Of a DNA stretch of 35,037 nucleotides, positions 26,338-34,601 are shown one piece after another. Position numbers and translations under genes: made by a program. This stretch comes from Emcibacteraceae bacterium (GTDB lineage Bacteria; Pseudomonadota; Alphaproteobacteria; Sphingomonadales; Emcibacteraceae), in the NCBI GenBank assembly GCA_028281625.1, contig JANQJN010000104.1, positions 1 to 35,037 of the forward strand. Reading direction: 5' to 3'. The notes under the pieces are model-generated. The model ran no database searches. It saw only the letters and a program-made list of their open reading frames with translations, and was not told the origin of the DNA. Each line of letters begins with the position of its first letter. The first letter of the stretch is position 1.

Positions 26338-27168
26338 TTAATTTTTATTTTCGACATTTGGCACAATGGCGAAAACTCGCGCCGGAAAACCGGACCCATC
26401 TTCCACCAATGCCCAAGTCGATACAATAGTCGCGCCAACTGTGGGTACTAGATCAAGATTTTTCATATTTTCAATTTGATAACGATCAAGCCCCATATAA
26501 TAAGTTTGCAGCGGCCAGCTACCGGATCCAGCTACACGGCCAGGGTCTGTATCAAGTGTTTCATGACCGATTGCTGTGACATTTCGCTCTAGAATTAGAT
26601 AGTCAATCACTTCGCGGCTCCAACCAGGAGAATGGCTGACCCCCTCAAAATCACGATTTCGCATCCGATCGGTGGATGGCCAGCGCTTTGACCAGTCTGT
26701 ACGAAGTGCGACAAATGTGCCCGCTGGCACTAATCCATGGGTGCCCTCCCATGTCTTTACATCTTCCATGGTCACTTGGTAGTCTGGATTCTCTTCTACT
26801 TTTTCATGCACATCGATCACAATCAATGGCAAGATCATTTCACTAAGTGGGATATCTTCCAGGTTTCGAAGTCCTTCAACAAAATGCACAGGCGGATCAA
26901 CATGGGTGCCCCATTGGCCAGGGAAATTATAACGATTGATTGCAGCGGTACCGTCACTATGGGCGCGAAAAGCGTCTATGGTTGGTGGGTTATTTCCCGA
27001 TGGACCACTGGGCATACCTTCCTCTAACCGGTGGCTTAGCTCAATCAGTGTGGAATTTGCGACCAAGTCGGTAACAGTCACTGATGCGGGCTTCAAATTA
27101 TTGACAGCCGCTAAGTAACCGCCGGCAGCGGCGATAGCGACGAATACCAGGTTAAGCCATGATTTCAC
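26338..27168 (-). CDS. Secreted cyclase-family hydrolase (kynurenine formamidase-like fold)
   Basis: A 276-residue protein of the cyclase family, metal-dependent hydrolases that include bacterial kynurenine formamidase and isatin hydrolase. The metal motif is in NFPGQWGTHVDPPVHFVEG (HxDxPxHF), and the later segment AIGHETLDTDPGR holds the second conserved histidine. Unlike cytosolic KynB it has an N-terminal hydrophobic signal or anchor (residues about 5-24, LVFVAIAAAGGYLAAV), so it acts in the periplasm. No tryptophan-pathway genes are next to it, and the substrate cannot be named. It is transcribed away from the esterase lipoprotein at 27302. Confidence 0.88.
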   Translation of the reverse strand: MKSWLNLVFVAIAAAGGYLAAVNNLKPASVTVTDLVANSTLIELSHRLEEGMPSGPSGNNPPTIDAFRAHSDGTAAINRYNFPGQWGTHVDPPVHFVEGLRNLEDIPLSEMILPLIVIDVHEKVEENPDYQVTMEDVKTWEGTHGLVPAGTFVALRTDWSKRWPSTDRMRNRDFEGVSHSPGWSREVIDYLILERNVTAIGHETLDTDPGRVAGSGSWPLQTYYMGLDRYQIENMKNLDLVPTVGATIVSTWALVEDGSGFPARVFAIVPNVENKN

Positions 27169-27301
27169 ATTATCTCTCCATTATGAGTTCTAGGTCGCAT
27201 TCTCAAATTACATTTATACTACTATAATTGCGGCTGATAGATATGGTCTTTTACAATAAAGTCTGTAATATTATTTTGGCTATAAAATAAAGGGGAGATC
27301 A

Positions 27302-29032
27302 ATGAAAAAATTCATCTGTATTTTAATATCTGGACTGGTGCTTTCGGCTTGCGGTCAGACAGAGCAGGAAACAGGCACAAATATTTCCATTAGTATTGAT
27401 TTTCCCGCTGCGCTTGGCGGTGAGCAGGATGGCCGTCTTCTGGTGATGCTGTCCAATAATGACCGCTCAGAACCACGTTTTCAAATTAATCCTGGTCCCA
27501 GAGGCCAGTTGATTTATGGCAAGGACGTAACCGACTGGCAACCGGATACGGCGGAAACCATTGATAGCAACCATCGTGGCTACCCCTTTGCGGATATAAA
27601 CGATGTGCCGCCAGGAGACTATTATGTCCAGGCGATCATCAACCGGTATAAGGATTTTAATCTTTCAAATGGAAAAGTAGTGTCCCTGCCGCCGGATATG
27701 GGCGAGGGTCAGCAATGGAACAGAAAACCCGGTAATTTTTATAGCGAACCGATGAAAGTCACTATCGGTGAAGGTGGTACTCAGAACATCCAGATCACCA
27801 TGGATCAGGAAATACCACCGATCACACCACCTGAGGATACAAAATATATTAAACATATCAAAATGAAGAGTGAGATGCTCAGTGAGTTTTGGGGTGAGGA
27901 TGTGGAGCTAGGTGCTCATGTGCTGCTCCCGCACGGGTTTGATGAGCATCCTGAAGCAAAATATCCGCTGATGATCTTCCACGGTCATTTCCCTGCTGAT
28001 TTCGGTGGCTTTAGCGAAACACCTCCGGATCCGGATATGGAACCAACATATAGCGCACGGTTTGACATTGATGGCTACAATATCTTGCAAGCGCAGGCAG
28101 CCCATGATTTTTATAAAATGTGGACCAGCGATGATTTTCCTCGCTACATCGTCATCGAAATTCAGCATCCAACCCCCTATTATGACGACAGTTATGCGGT
28201 AAATTCCGCAAGCCAGGGACCATATGGTGATGCTCTGACCTATGAGCTTATCCCCTACATTGAGGAACAGTTCCGCGGTATTGGCGAAGGGTGGTCACGT
28301 TTTACTTACGGCGGCTCCACCGGCGGATGGGAAGCGCTGGCGGTGCAGGTCTTCTATCCCGATGAATATAATGGCACCTTTGCGGCTTGCCCCGACCCGA
28401 TTGATTTCAGGGCCTATACGGCGCTCAATATCTATGAAGACAAAAACGCTTACTATTACGACACCGATTACAAGAAGACTTTACGCCCCGGCCAGCGTGA
28501 TTATCTGGGTAACGTCAATTACAGCCTCATGGACGATAACCATCTGGAAGCGGTGATCGGCAGCAAAGGCCGCAGTACCAGGCAGTATGATATCTGGGAG
28601 GCCACTTATTCGCCCATGGGGGAGGATGGTTATCCGGTGCGTCTCTGGGATAAAATTACAGGGGAGATTAACCCCCAAGTCGCTGAATACTGGCGGGAAA
28701 ATTACGACCTGCGCTATATCATGGAGCGGGACTGGGAAACAATTGGTCCCAAGCTTGAAGGAAAAATTCACATCTATACCGGTGATATGGACAATTACTA
28801 TCTGAACAATGCTGTGTATCTGACCGAAGAATTTCTGGAAAGCACCACAAATCCATATTACGGCGGCGAAGTGGATTATGGGGACCGTGCAGAGCATTGC
28901 TGGAACGGGGACCATGAAAATGGTAACGGTATTTCACGGCTCAACTACAATTTTATGTACCTTGATAAAATCCTGAAACGGATTGAAGAGTCTGCTCCGG
29001 AAGGAGCGGATCTGACCAGTTGGAGATATTAA
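27302..29032 (+). CDS. Lipoprotein with esterase-type alpha/beta hydrolase domain
   Basis: A 576-residue envelope lipoprotein. The signal peptide ends in the lipobox LSAC (C17). Residues about 25-165 are a beta-rich domain; at about 188-360 an esterase D/enterochelin-esterase-like hydrolase begins, with oxyanion-region PLMIFHGHFP and the nucleophile S339 in YGGSTGGWEAL. The catalytic His is probably in RAEHCWNGDH near residue 547. The long beta domain in front and the long C-terminal half make it much larger than the usual esterase of this fold. It may cut an ester of an imported or cell-wall compound. Three bases separate it from the AlaX gene, so they are co-transcribed. Confidence 0.85.
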   Translation: MKKFICILISGLVLSACGQTEQETGTNISISIDFPAALGGEQDGRLLVMLSNNDRSEPRFQINPGPRGQLIYGKDVTDWQPDTAETIDSNHRGYPFADINDVPPGDYYVQAIINRYKDFNLSNGKVVSLPPDMGEGQQWNRKPGNFYSEPMKVTIGEGGTQNIQITMDQEIPPITPPEDTKYIKHIKMKSEMLSEFWGEDVELGAHVLLPHGFDEHPEAKYPLMIFHGHFPADFGGFSETPPDPDMEPTYSARFDIDGYNILQAQAAHDFYKMWTSDDFPRYIVIEIQHPTPYYDDSYAVNSASQGPYGDALTYELIPYIEEQFRGIGEGWSRFTYGGSTGGWEALAVQVFYPDEYNGTFAACPDPIDFRAYTALNIYEDKNAYYYDTDYKKTLRPGQRDYLGNVNYSLMDDNHLEAVIGSKGRSTRQYDIWEATYSPMGEDGYPVRLWDKITGEINPQVAEYWRENYDLRYIMERDWETIGPKLEGKIHIYTGDMDNYYLNNAVYLTEEFLESTTNPYYGGEVDYGDRAEHCWNGDHENGNGISRLNYNFMYLDKILKRIEESAPEGADLTSWRY

Positions 29033-29035
29033 AAT

Positions 29036-29749
29036 ATGACGGAAGAGTTATTCCGCGAAGACGCGTATCTAAAATCCTGTGATGCCAAAGTTACCAAAAT
29101 TAATGACCTTGGTGGTATCATTCTGGATCGCACGGTGTTTTATCCCACAGGCGGTGGTCAGCCTGGGGATAGTGGCACCATGACCTGTGGTGGCAATGCG
29201 ATTAAGATCGCGACCACAGTAAATGACCGCGAAACCGGTGAACTTGTTCATGTGCCCGCAGAAGGGCAGGCGCTCCCGAGCGTGGGTGACGAGGTCGCTC
29301 TCGAAATTGATTGGGACCGCCGATACCTTCATATGCGTATGCATACGGGACTTCATCTGCTGTGCGCTTCGGTACCGTGTGGGGTGACCGGCGGGCAGAT
29401 CGGCCCGGAAAAAAGCCGTCTGGATTTTGATATTGGTGAAATGAAGCTGGACAAAGAAGAAATAACTGAAAAGCTAAATGCTTTCATGGAGGGTAATCAT
29501 GACGTAACCTCCAGTTGGATCACCGACGAGGAAATGGATGCAAACCCGGAACTGGTGCGCACCATGTCCGTAAAACCACCTCGTAAAGGTGGGCGCGTCC
29601 GTCTCATGCATGTGGGCGACGCGGTTGATCTTCAGCCATGTGGCGGTACACATGTAAAAAACACGTCCGAGATCGGGCGGCTCAGGGTCTCCAAGATTGA
29701 AAATAAAGGCAAAAGAAACAGACGGGTGAATATCGTCTTTGATGATTAA
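29036..29749 (+). CDS. Alanyl-tRNA editing protein (AlaX type)
   Basis: A 237-residue free-standing editing domain that removes serine or glycine from tRNA-Ala. It has the zinc ligands in MHTGLHLL (HxxxH) and in PCGGTHVKNTSEIG (CxxxH). The first part, TVFYPTGGGQPGDSG, matches the start of the AlaRS editing domain. There is no alanyl-tRNA synthetase catalytic domain. It lies three bases after the lipoprotein esterase, an unusual partner for a cytosolic quality-control enzyme. Confidence 0.94.
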   Translation: MTEELFREDAYLKSCDAKVTKINDLGGIILDRTVFYPTGGGQPGDSGTMTCGGNAIKIATTVNDRETGELVHVPAEGQALPSVGDEVALEIDWDRRYLHMRMHTGLHLLCASVPCGVTGGQIGPEKSRLDFDIGEMKLDKEEITEKLNAFMEGNHDVTSSWITDEEMDANPELVRTMSVKPPRKGGRVRLMHVGDAVDLQPCGGTHVKNTSEIGRLRVSKIENKGKRNRRVNIVFDD

Positions 29750-29758
29750 GGAAGAAAA

Positions 29759-30259
29759 ATGAAAAACATACTTGTCATAATTATGGGGGTGGGGCTTATG
29801 ATAAACCCGGCCTTTTCACAAAGTTTCCCGGATGATGAAAAAGCAATTATCGCAGTGCTGGATGATTTCCATGATGCGGCCGCAAAGGCGGACAAAAACC
29901 GCTATCTTGGTCATTTTACGGAGGACGGTGTTTTCCTCGGTACCGATGAGTGGGAACGTTGGCCACTGCATCCGGATTTTACTGATTATGTCGCGATGCG
30001 CTTTGAAAATGGCGGTTGGTCGTATCACTCCGAAAAAAAGAATATCAATTTTTCAAAGGACGGTACCATTGCATGGTTTGATGAAACCAGTATCAGAAAT
30101 GCAAATGGCGCCCGTTTTCGTGGCTCGGGAGTGCTGGAAAAAGTCGATGGCACCTGGAAGATCGCTCATTATGTTTTAAGCTTCCTTGTTTATAATGAAA
30201 TTGGCGGAGAAGTAGGCCGTATCATCACTGCAGAACGTGAAAAGCGGGCCAAAAATTAA
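29759..30259 (+). CDS. Secreted NTF2-like (SnoaL/DUF4440-type) protein
   Basis: A 166-residue protein with a signal peptide (MKNILVIIMGVGLMINPAFS, cut before QSF) and one NTF2-like cone domain. The helix AIIAVLDDFHDAAAKADKNR, then YLGHFTEDGVFLGTDEWERW and the strand GSGVLEKVDGTWKIAHYVLS are typical of the fold, used either as a ligand pocket or a small enzyme. No catalytic residues can be assigned. It follows the AlaX gene by nine bases and ends eight bases before convergent gluQ. Confidence 0.85.
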   Translation: MKNILVIIMGVGLMINPAFSQSFPDDEKAIIAVLDDFHDAAAKADKNRYLGHFTEDGVFLGTDEWERWPLHPDFTDYVAMRFENGGWSYHSEKKNINFSKDGTIAWFDETSIRNANGARFRGSGVLEKVDGTWKIAHYVLSFLVYNEIGGEVGRIITAEREKRAKN

Positions 30260-30267
30260 ATAAACAA

Positions 30268-31149
30268 TTAAAGATATTCTTGAATAAGATCATCTATTTG
30301 ATCCGGGGAGATGCCACTTTCCCGGATTGATTTTATGGTGATGGATTTATCCCGCTTGGCAAGGCGGTTGCCATCGGGTGTGGTCAGAAGCGGATGATGA
30401 TCATAAGTTGGCGTATCCAGTCCAAGCAGAAATTGAAGCAGCCGATGAAAATGACTGGCATAATATAGATCCTGGCCTCTGATCACATGGGTAATCCCTT
30501 GAATATGATCATCCACCACAACAGACAAATGATAACTGGTCGGAAAATCCTTGCGTGCAAGAACCACATCACCAAGCAGGGCGGGGTCGGCGATCTGTTT
30601 TCCCGATCCCAGATCTGTCCAGTAGAGCGGTTCTTGAACCAACGCCATGGCCTTCTCAAGATCAAGCCGCATGGCATGTGGGATGCCGTCATCTAATTTC
30701 TGCCTTTTTTCAGCGCTCGTTAGTTTTTTGCAAATCCTCGGGTAGATGATCCCTTCCGGCCCCATCTTGGGGCCTAGGTGAGGGGCACGGGAGCTATCTT
30801 CGATTTCATTTCGAATGTCACGGCGGGTGCAAAAGCAGGGATAAAGCAGCCCCATTTCATCCAATTTTGCGAGTGCATCTGCGTAAACATCAAAATGCTC
30901 CGATTGCCGCCGGACAGGGGTTGGCCATGAAAGGCCCAGCCAACCAAGATCCTCGTAAATCGCATTTTCATATTCAGGCTTGCATCGTAAGTGATCAATG
31001 TCCTCGATACGGATGATGAACTCACCGCCATGTTTTTTAGCAAATTCATAATTGAGTTTGGCGCTGTATGCATGACCCAGATGAAGATGGCCACTGGGGC
31101 TGGGTGCAAATCGGGTGGTCACTTTATCGGATTGCGTCATAGGGTCCAT
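30268..31149 (-). CDS. gluQ: Glutamyl-Q tRNA(Asp) synthetase
   Basis: A 293-residue GluRS paralogue that lacks the anticodon-binding domain and attaches glutamate to the queuosine base of tRNA-Asp. It shows RFAPSPSGHLHLGHAYSAKL with HLGH (23-26) in place of HIGH, then the paralogue's zinc site YPCFCTRRD...YPRICK (CxC, YxxxC). Near the C-terminus is the degenerate KMSKS loop LAKRDKSITI. The start is ATG 31149 (MDPMTQ) or, equally plausibly, ATG 31140. Confidence 0.95.
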   Translation of the reverse strand: MDPMTQSDKVTTRFAPSPSGHLHLGHAYSAKLNYEFAKKHGGEFIIRIEDIDHLRCKPEYENAIYEDLGWLGLSWPTPVRRQSEHFDVYADALAKLDEMGLLYPCFCTRRDIRNEIEDSSRAPHLGPKMGPEGIIYPRICKKLTSAEKRQKLDDGIPHAMRLDLEKAMALVQEPLYWTDLGSGKQIADPALLGDVVLARKDFPTSYHLSVVVDDHIQGITHVIRGQDLYYASHFHRLLQFLLGLDTPTYDHHPLLTTPDGNRLAKRDKSITIKSIRESGISPDQIDDLIQEYL

Positions 31150-31207
31150 TACTGTAAAAAAGCTAGAACATTTCTATAACAAGTTTTTATCGGAAAGCGA
31201 AGCATCC

Positions 31208-31858
31208 ATGTCAGATTTACCAAAGCTAGACGGCCCCCGTATCGAACCAGAAGACGGTAAGGTGGAAAAACTGGTAATCCTGTGTCATGGCTACGGCTCA
31301 AACGGCGATGATCTTATTGGTTTGGTGCCGCATATTAAGCCATTTCTTAAAAACACCGCATTCGTTTCACCCAATGCGCCGGATCCGCTCCGTGGGCTTG
31401 CCAATGGATACCAATGGTTTCCACTTCAAACTCTCAGTCGTGAAGAACGGCTTGTAGGCACCATTGCTGCCGCGCCTACATTGCATAATTTTATTGATCA
31501 GGAGCTCGAACGTTACGGACTTGAGGACAAAGATCTAGTTCTGATCGGCTTTTCCCAAGGGACCATGATGTCCCTTCATGTGGGATTGCGCAGACCGTCG
31601 GCCATTGCTGGTATTGTCGGCTTTTCGGGTGCCATGGCCCTATCTGAAAACTGGAAAGATGAAATTACCTCAAAACCACCGGTAGTTTTGATCCACGGCG
31701 AAAGTGATAATGTGGTGCCGGTCGAGCTGATGCATCAGGCGTTTATCGCTTTGCAGGAAATTGATGTTGATGTGGATAATCATGTGACACCGGGCCTGAT
31801 GCATTCCATAAGCCCGGATGGTCTTCATAAAGCGGTGGAGTTTCTCTCTAAGCTTTAG
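31208..31858 (+). CDS. Carboxylesterase / phospholipase family alpha/beta hydrolase
   Basis: A 216-residue cytosolic hydrolase of the acyl-protein-thioesterase-like family. It has the oxyanion segment LVILCHGYGSNGDDL, the nucleophile S116 in GFSQG, and the acid D167 in HGESDNVVP. The histidine H199 is in LMHSIS. The frame is open upstream into the gluQ gene on the other strand, but ATG 31208 starts the family similarity (MSDLPKLDGP). The natural substrate is not known. The end overlaps the convergent coq7 by four bases. Confidence 0.92.
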   Translation: MSDLPKLDGPRIEPEDGKVEKLVILCHGYGSNGDDLIGLVPHIKPFLKNTAFVSPNAPDPLRGLANGYQWFPLQTLSREERLVGTIAAAPTLHNFIDQELERYGLEDKDLVLIGFSQGTMMSLHVGLRRPSAIAGIVGFSGAMALSENWKDEITSKPPVVLIHGESDNVVPVELMHQAFIALQEIDVDVDNHVTPGLMHSISPDGLHKAVEFLSKL

Positions 31859-32409
31859 ATACGCTCAGCTACCTTGATGACGGCTTTTACACCGAGTTTA
31901 ATCGCGCCATAAAGTATTCCATGCGCAGGTACTTCCTGGGCGCCGTTGGCGATAGCGATTTCTTTATGCTCGACTTCTTCAAGGCGAAACTGCTCTAGTG
32001 TTTCGGCCAATGCACCTTCATCATCATCAAGGCTTTCGATCTGTTCTGCGTAATGCTTGTCGATCACTTCCTCCACGGCTTCTGTGCACGCCATGGCGGC
32101 TTCTGTGCTCATTAGCGCTGTGCCAGCACCCAGTGCGTAACCAGCGGCATGCCATAGCGGGGTGATCAGTGTCGGGCGGGCATTATACTCACGGATCAGT
32201 TTATTAAAGCGTTCCAGATGAACATCTTCCTGTTCCTTCATATGCTTAATGGTATCCGACATGGGATGATGATCGCCAAACACCGCAAGTTGACCTTCAT
32301 AAATACGCACAGCGCCATATTCGCCGGCATGATCCACTCGAATGATGCGGTCGAGCTGCGCTTCCTTGCTCGGACGGTTGGGTACGCGTTTGTTTCTAAG
32401 ATCAGTCAT
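31855..32409 (-). CDS. coq7: Demethoxyubiquinone hydroxylase (Coq7)
   Basis: A 184-residue diiron monooxygenase that makes the last hydroxylation of ubiquinone synthesis. It has the ferritin-like carboxylate motifs: E30 in VDHAGEYGA, EQEDVHLERF (E and H), the AVEEVIDKHY helix, and LEEVEHKEIA near the C-terminus. Residues around 85-102 (LWHAAGYALGAGTALMS) are the hydrophobic membrane-contact segment. It overlaps the upstream dsbB by four bases (ATGA), so translation is probably coupled. Coq7 shows that the cell uses ubiquinone. Confidence 0.96.
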   Translation of the reverse strand: MTDLRNKRVPNRPSKEAQLDRIIRVDHAGEYGAVRIYEGQLAVFGDHHPMSDTIKHMKEQEDVHLERFNKLIREYNARPTLITPLWHAAGYALGAGTALMSTEAAMACTEAVEEVIDKHYAEQIESLDDDEGALAETLEQFRLEEVEHKEIAIANGAQEVPAHGILYGAIKLGVKAVIKVAERI

Positions 32410-32924
32410 TTTCTAACATCCTGCTTCACGCTTGATAGTAGCATTATAAAGATAATGAGTGAGAAAATGAAGTTATATCCGGCCATGGAAATACCAAATA
32501 ACTCCCATGGAATTTCATCACAGCGGACGAAGGCTACACTATTCAGGCTCTCCACAATCTGCTCCATGGAAAGCTCGCCATCATCCAGTTGTAACGTGCA
32601 GCTGTCTGGACCTTCCCACCATTTCTGTTCAACGCCCGCGTGATAGCCGGAATAGCCCGCACTGGCACCATAAGAAAACAAAGTGAGAATTTTAAACCGA
32701 AGCCATTTAGTGGGCGAATTATTGCGCATATAAAGTGCGAAGCAGCCAAAGACAATTGCCGCCATATGGGCGTAGCGTTGCGGCCAGCACAGATCGCAAG
32801 GAAACAGCCCGCCGATATATTCAAAGCCATACGCACCACTAAGCATGAATATAGATGCCAGTACCGCAAGTTCAACAATGTTTTGATACGCATAAGCGTA
32901 TAGCGATTTTAGTTTCTCAAGCAT
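32406..32924 (-). CDS. dsbB: Disulfide bond formation protein DsbB
   Basis: A 172-residue inner-membrane protein with four spans that reoxidises DsbA and passes electrons to quinone. The first periplasmic loop has C43-D-L-C46 in FPCDLCWPQR. The second pair is C109 (GPDSCTLQL) and C135 (FVRCDEIPW), followed by the family segment WELFGISMAGYN. It lies between coq7 and the YqaA-family gene on the same strand with only three bases before the latter, forming a short operon. Confidence 0.94.
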   Translation of the reverse strand: MLEKLKSLYAYAYQNIVELAVLASIFMLSGAYGFEYIGGLFPCDLCWPQRYAHMAAIVFGCFALYMRNNSPTKWLRFKILTLFSYGASAGYSGYHAGVEQKWWEGPDSCTLQLDDGELSMEQIVESLNSVAFVRCDEIPWELFGISMAGYNFIFSLIIFIMLLSSVKQDVRK

Positions 32925-32927
32925 GCC

Positions 32928-33506
32928 TTATACATACTTGAGAAGGACAAATGCGCCAACCAAAAAAACACAAAATAAAAGAGTGAGAAGTCCGAGCCGC
33001 TTTTCAATGAACTCACGGATTGGCGCACCATATTTCCACAGTAGCCACGCCACCAGGAAGAAGCGGGCGCTACGTGATATGGCGCTGGTGATTGTAAAGG
33101 TCGCCAGATCAAGCCCGGTAACACCGCTTGCGATTGTAAAGACCTTGTAAGGGATAGGAGAAAAACCAGCGACACCAACAATGATCGCACCCCATTCATT
33201 ATAGAGCGTCTGGAAACGCTCAAATTGTGCTTGCAGCGTATAAAAGTCAACGATGGGTTGACCGATTGCTTCAAAGAAGTAGGCGCCAATGGCATAACCA
33301 AAAAGACCACCAAGAAGAGAGCTGAGTGAACAAACGAAAGCTATGCGCCACGCCCGTGTCCGTGCCGCAAGGACCATTGGGATAAGGAGCACATCCGGGG
33401 GAATCGGAAAAAAGGAACTTTCAGTAAAGGACATGATGGCAAGAATCCAAAGTGCTTTTGGATGATCCGCCAGATCCATCACATAATCATAAAGTTTTCT
33501 AAGCAT
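32928..33506 (-). CDS. YqaA/DedA-type membrane protein
   Basis: A 192-residue inner-membrane protein of the VTT (SNARE-associated) superfamily. It carries the re-entrant motif FTESSFFPIPPDVLLIP near the N-terminus and the second motif FSPIPYKVFTIASG, with several spans after it. The family is linked to flipping of lipid carriers; YqaA-type members are less studied. It leads the operon with dsbB and coq7. Start is the ATG at 33506. Confidence 0.93.
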   Translation of the reverse strand: MLRKLYDYVMDLADHPKALWILAIMSFTESSFFPIPPDVLLIPMVLAARTRAWRIAFVCSLSSLLGGLFGYAIGAYFFEAIGQPIVDFYTLQAQFERFQTLYNEWGAIIVGVAGFSPIPYKVFTIASGVTGLDLATFTITSAISRSARFFLVAWLLWKYGAPIREFIEKRLGLLTLLFCVFLVGAFVLLKYV

Positions 33507-33597
33507 TTATACCCCGCCCTTGTTGTTCGTTTGAACAGTTCTACAACAAAAGGCCTTAAAAAAAAGTAATTAAATGAAAATCAACTTGTTCATATAC

Positions 33598-33625
33598 TTG
33601 ACGGCGGCAATCTTGGCGTTATGAT
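33598..33625 (+). promoter_or_regulatory. Promoter of the tRNA-Leu pair
   Basis: TTGACG (33598-33603) and TATGAT (33620-33625) are 16 bases apart. The following GCGCC is the GC-rich discriminator usual for stable-RNA promoters under stringent control. It lies 41 bases before the first tRNA. Confidence 0.65.
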
Positions 33626-33666
33626 GCGCCGTTATCGTGCTTGAATGCACGGGATTCCTTCTCAGT

Positions 33667-33752
33667 GCCCCTGTGGCGGAATTGGTAGACGCGCCGGATT
33701 CAAAATCCGGTTTCTTTTGGAAGTGTCGGTTCGAGTCCGACTGGGGGCACCA
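33667..33752 (+). tRNA. tRNA-Leu (anticodon CAA)
   Basis: 86 bases including an encoded CCA. GCCCCTG/TGGGGGC form the acceptor stem with wobble pairs, GGCGGAATTGGTAGACGCG is the D arm, and CCGGA-TTCAAAA-TCCGG the anticodon arm (CAA). A long variable arm follows, as in class II tRNAs, and GGTTCGAGTCC is the T arm. Confidence 0.96.
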
Positions 33753-33759
33753 CTTGTTA

Positions 33760-33847
33760 GCCCAGGTGGCGGAATTGGTAGACGCGCTAGCTTCAGGTGC
33801 TAGTGATCTTTATGGTCGTGGAGGTTCGAGTCCTCTTCTGGGCACCA
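33760..33847 (+). tRNA. tRNA-Leu (anticodon CAG)
   Basis: 88 bases including an encoded CCA. Acceptor GCCCAGG, D arm as in the previous tRNA, anticodon arm CTAGC-TTCAGGT-GCTAG (CAG), long variable arm and GGTTCGAGTCC T arm. Only seven bases separate it from the first tRNA, so both are processed from one transcript. Confidence 0.96.
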
Positions 33848-33863
33848 ATCAAAATTTATTTGC

Positions 33864-34082
33864 TTAGATATGTACCAAGGATTCCTTGACGGCGATTGCG
33901 ACCGCTTCCGGAATTGTTGCTGCGTTCAGTTTTATGCGTGCTGAAGATATCTGTTTTTCAACGGTTCTTACACTTGTACCTAGTTGGAAAGCAATTTGCT
34001 GATAACGCATCCCCTGTGCGAGAAATTCAAGGCATTCATTTTCGCGTTTTGAGAGAGTATGTGACATTATGATGCATCTCAT
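33864..34082 (-). CDS. LuxR/GerE-type HTH-only regulator
   Basis: 72 residues that consist of nothing but a LuxR C-terminal DNA-binding domain: LSKRENECLEFLAQGMRYQQ, then IAFQLGTSVRTVEKQISSAR as the helix-turn-helix. The usual receiver or autoinducer domain is absent. No clear Shine-Dalgarno precedes ATG 34082 or ATG 34067. It may be a true small regulator of the DNA-binding-only type or the remains of a longer one. It lies between the tRNA genes and a long control region on the other side. Confidence 0.8.
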   Translation of the reverse strand: MRCIIMSHTLSKRENECLEFLAQGMRYQQIAFQLGTSVRTVEKQISSARIKLNAATIPEAVAIAVKESLVHI

Positions 34083-34426
34083 AGTTTTAATTAGTTAATA
34101 TCTACCCCTTATGAGAGATTAAACCCTCATGTTATACAATCATACATTTAAGTGATACATGTCTCAATTAGGGTAAAATACCCATTACACTAAAATCATT
34201 CAGATTAATCTGTTACTTTTCGCGAATTAACGCTCTAATGTATCATTTAAACTCCCCGCTTTTTATTTAGTGCAAAGTCCATGCTTACGGCGATAATTGC
34301 AAATTGGATGCCACGTCCCCGTACCTTGCCTTTAAAACAATAGACATATTTCCTTAACCATAAAAATAAACTCAATTCACAAGAATGTGAGCGGTATGTG
34401 AGCTAGTTGGTGTCAGTTGAATCTAG

Positions 34427-34452
34427 AACGGACAGGCAGTAGCCTGTCCGTT
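34427..34452. other. Perfect stem-loop
   Basis: AACGGACAGGC (34427-34437) and GCCTGTCCGTT (34442-34452) form an 11-base stem with loop AGTA. No real T tract follows on either strand, so it is a weak terminator at best; it may be an operator or the start of the leader RNA. Confidence 0.5.
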
Positions 34453-34516
34453 TACGTTAGAAGATTGTCTTAAAAATATGACCGTTTAGTAATCCATTTT
34501 AGGAGGAAAACATAAA

Positions 34517-34567
34517 ATGGAACGGGTATTCTTCGCGCGAATAGACGCCCCATTTTACAGTTTTTGA
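34517..34567 (+). CDS. Possible 16-residue leader peptide, rich in aromatic residues
   Basis: ATG at 34517 is preceded by AGGAGG (34501-34506) and opens a frame reading MERVFFARIDAPFYSF and then TGA. Four of 16 residues are Phe (two adjacent, codons TTC TTC) and one is Tyr. The start codon lies in TAAAATGG (34513-34520), which is complementary to CCATTTTA on both sides (34494-34501 and 34550-34557). A strong hairpin begins 35 bases after the stop. This is the design of a translated leader of an attenuator, but such short frames also arise by chance. I see no similarity to a named peptide. Confidence 0.35.
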   Translation: MERVFFARIDAPFYSF

Positions 34568-34601
34568 TCGTTGTTTCATATTGGGGAAAACCTCCCAGGG
34601 G

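Noticed and set aside
33541..33580. Terminator around AAGGCCTT upstream of the tRNA genes
   Set aside because: The palindrome is only eight bases and has no loop.
34427..34452. Rho-independent terminator
   Set aside because: The stem is perfect but only TTTACG follows, with no T run on either strand.
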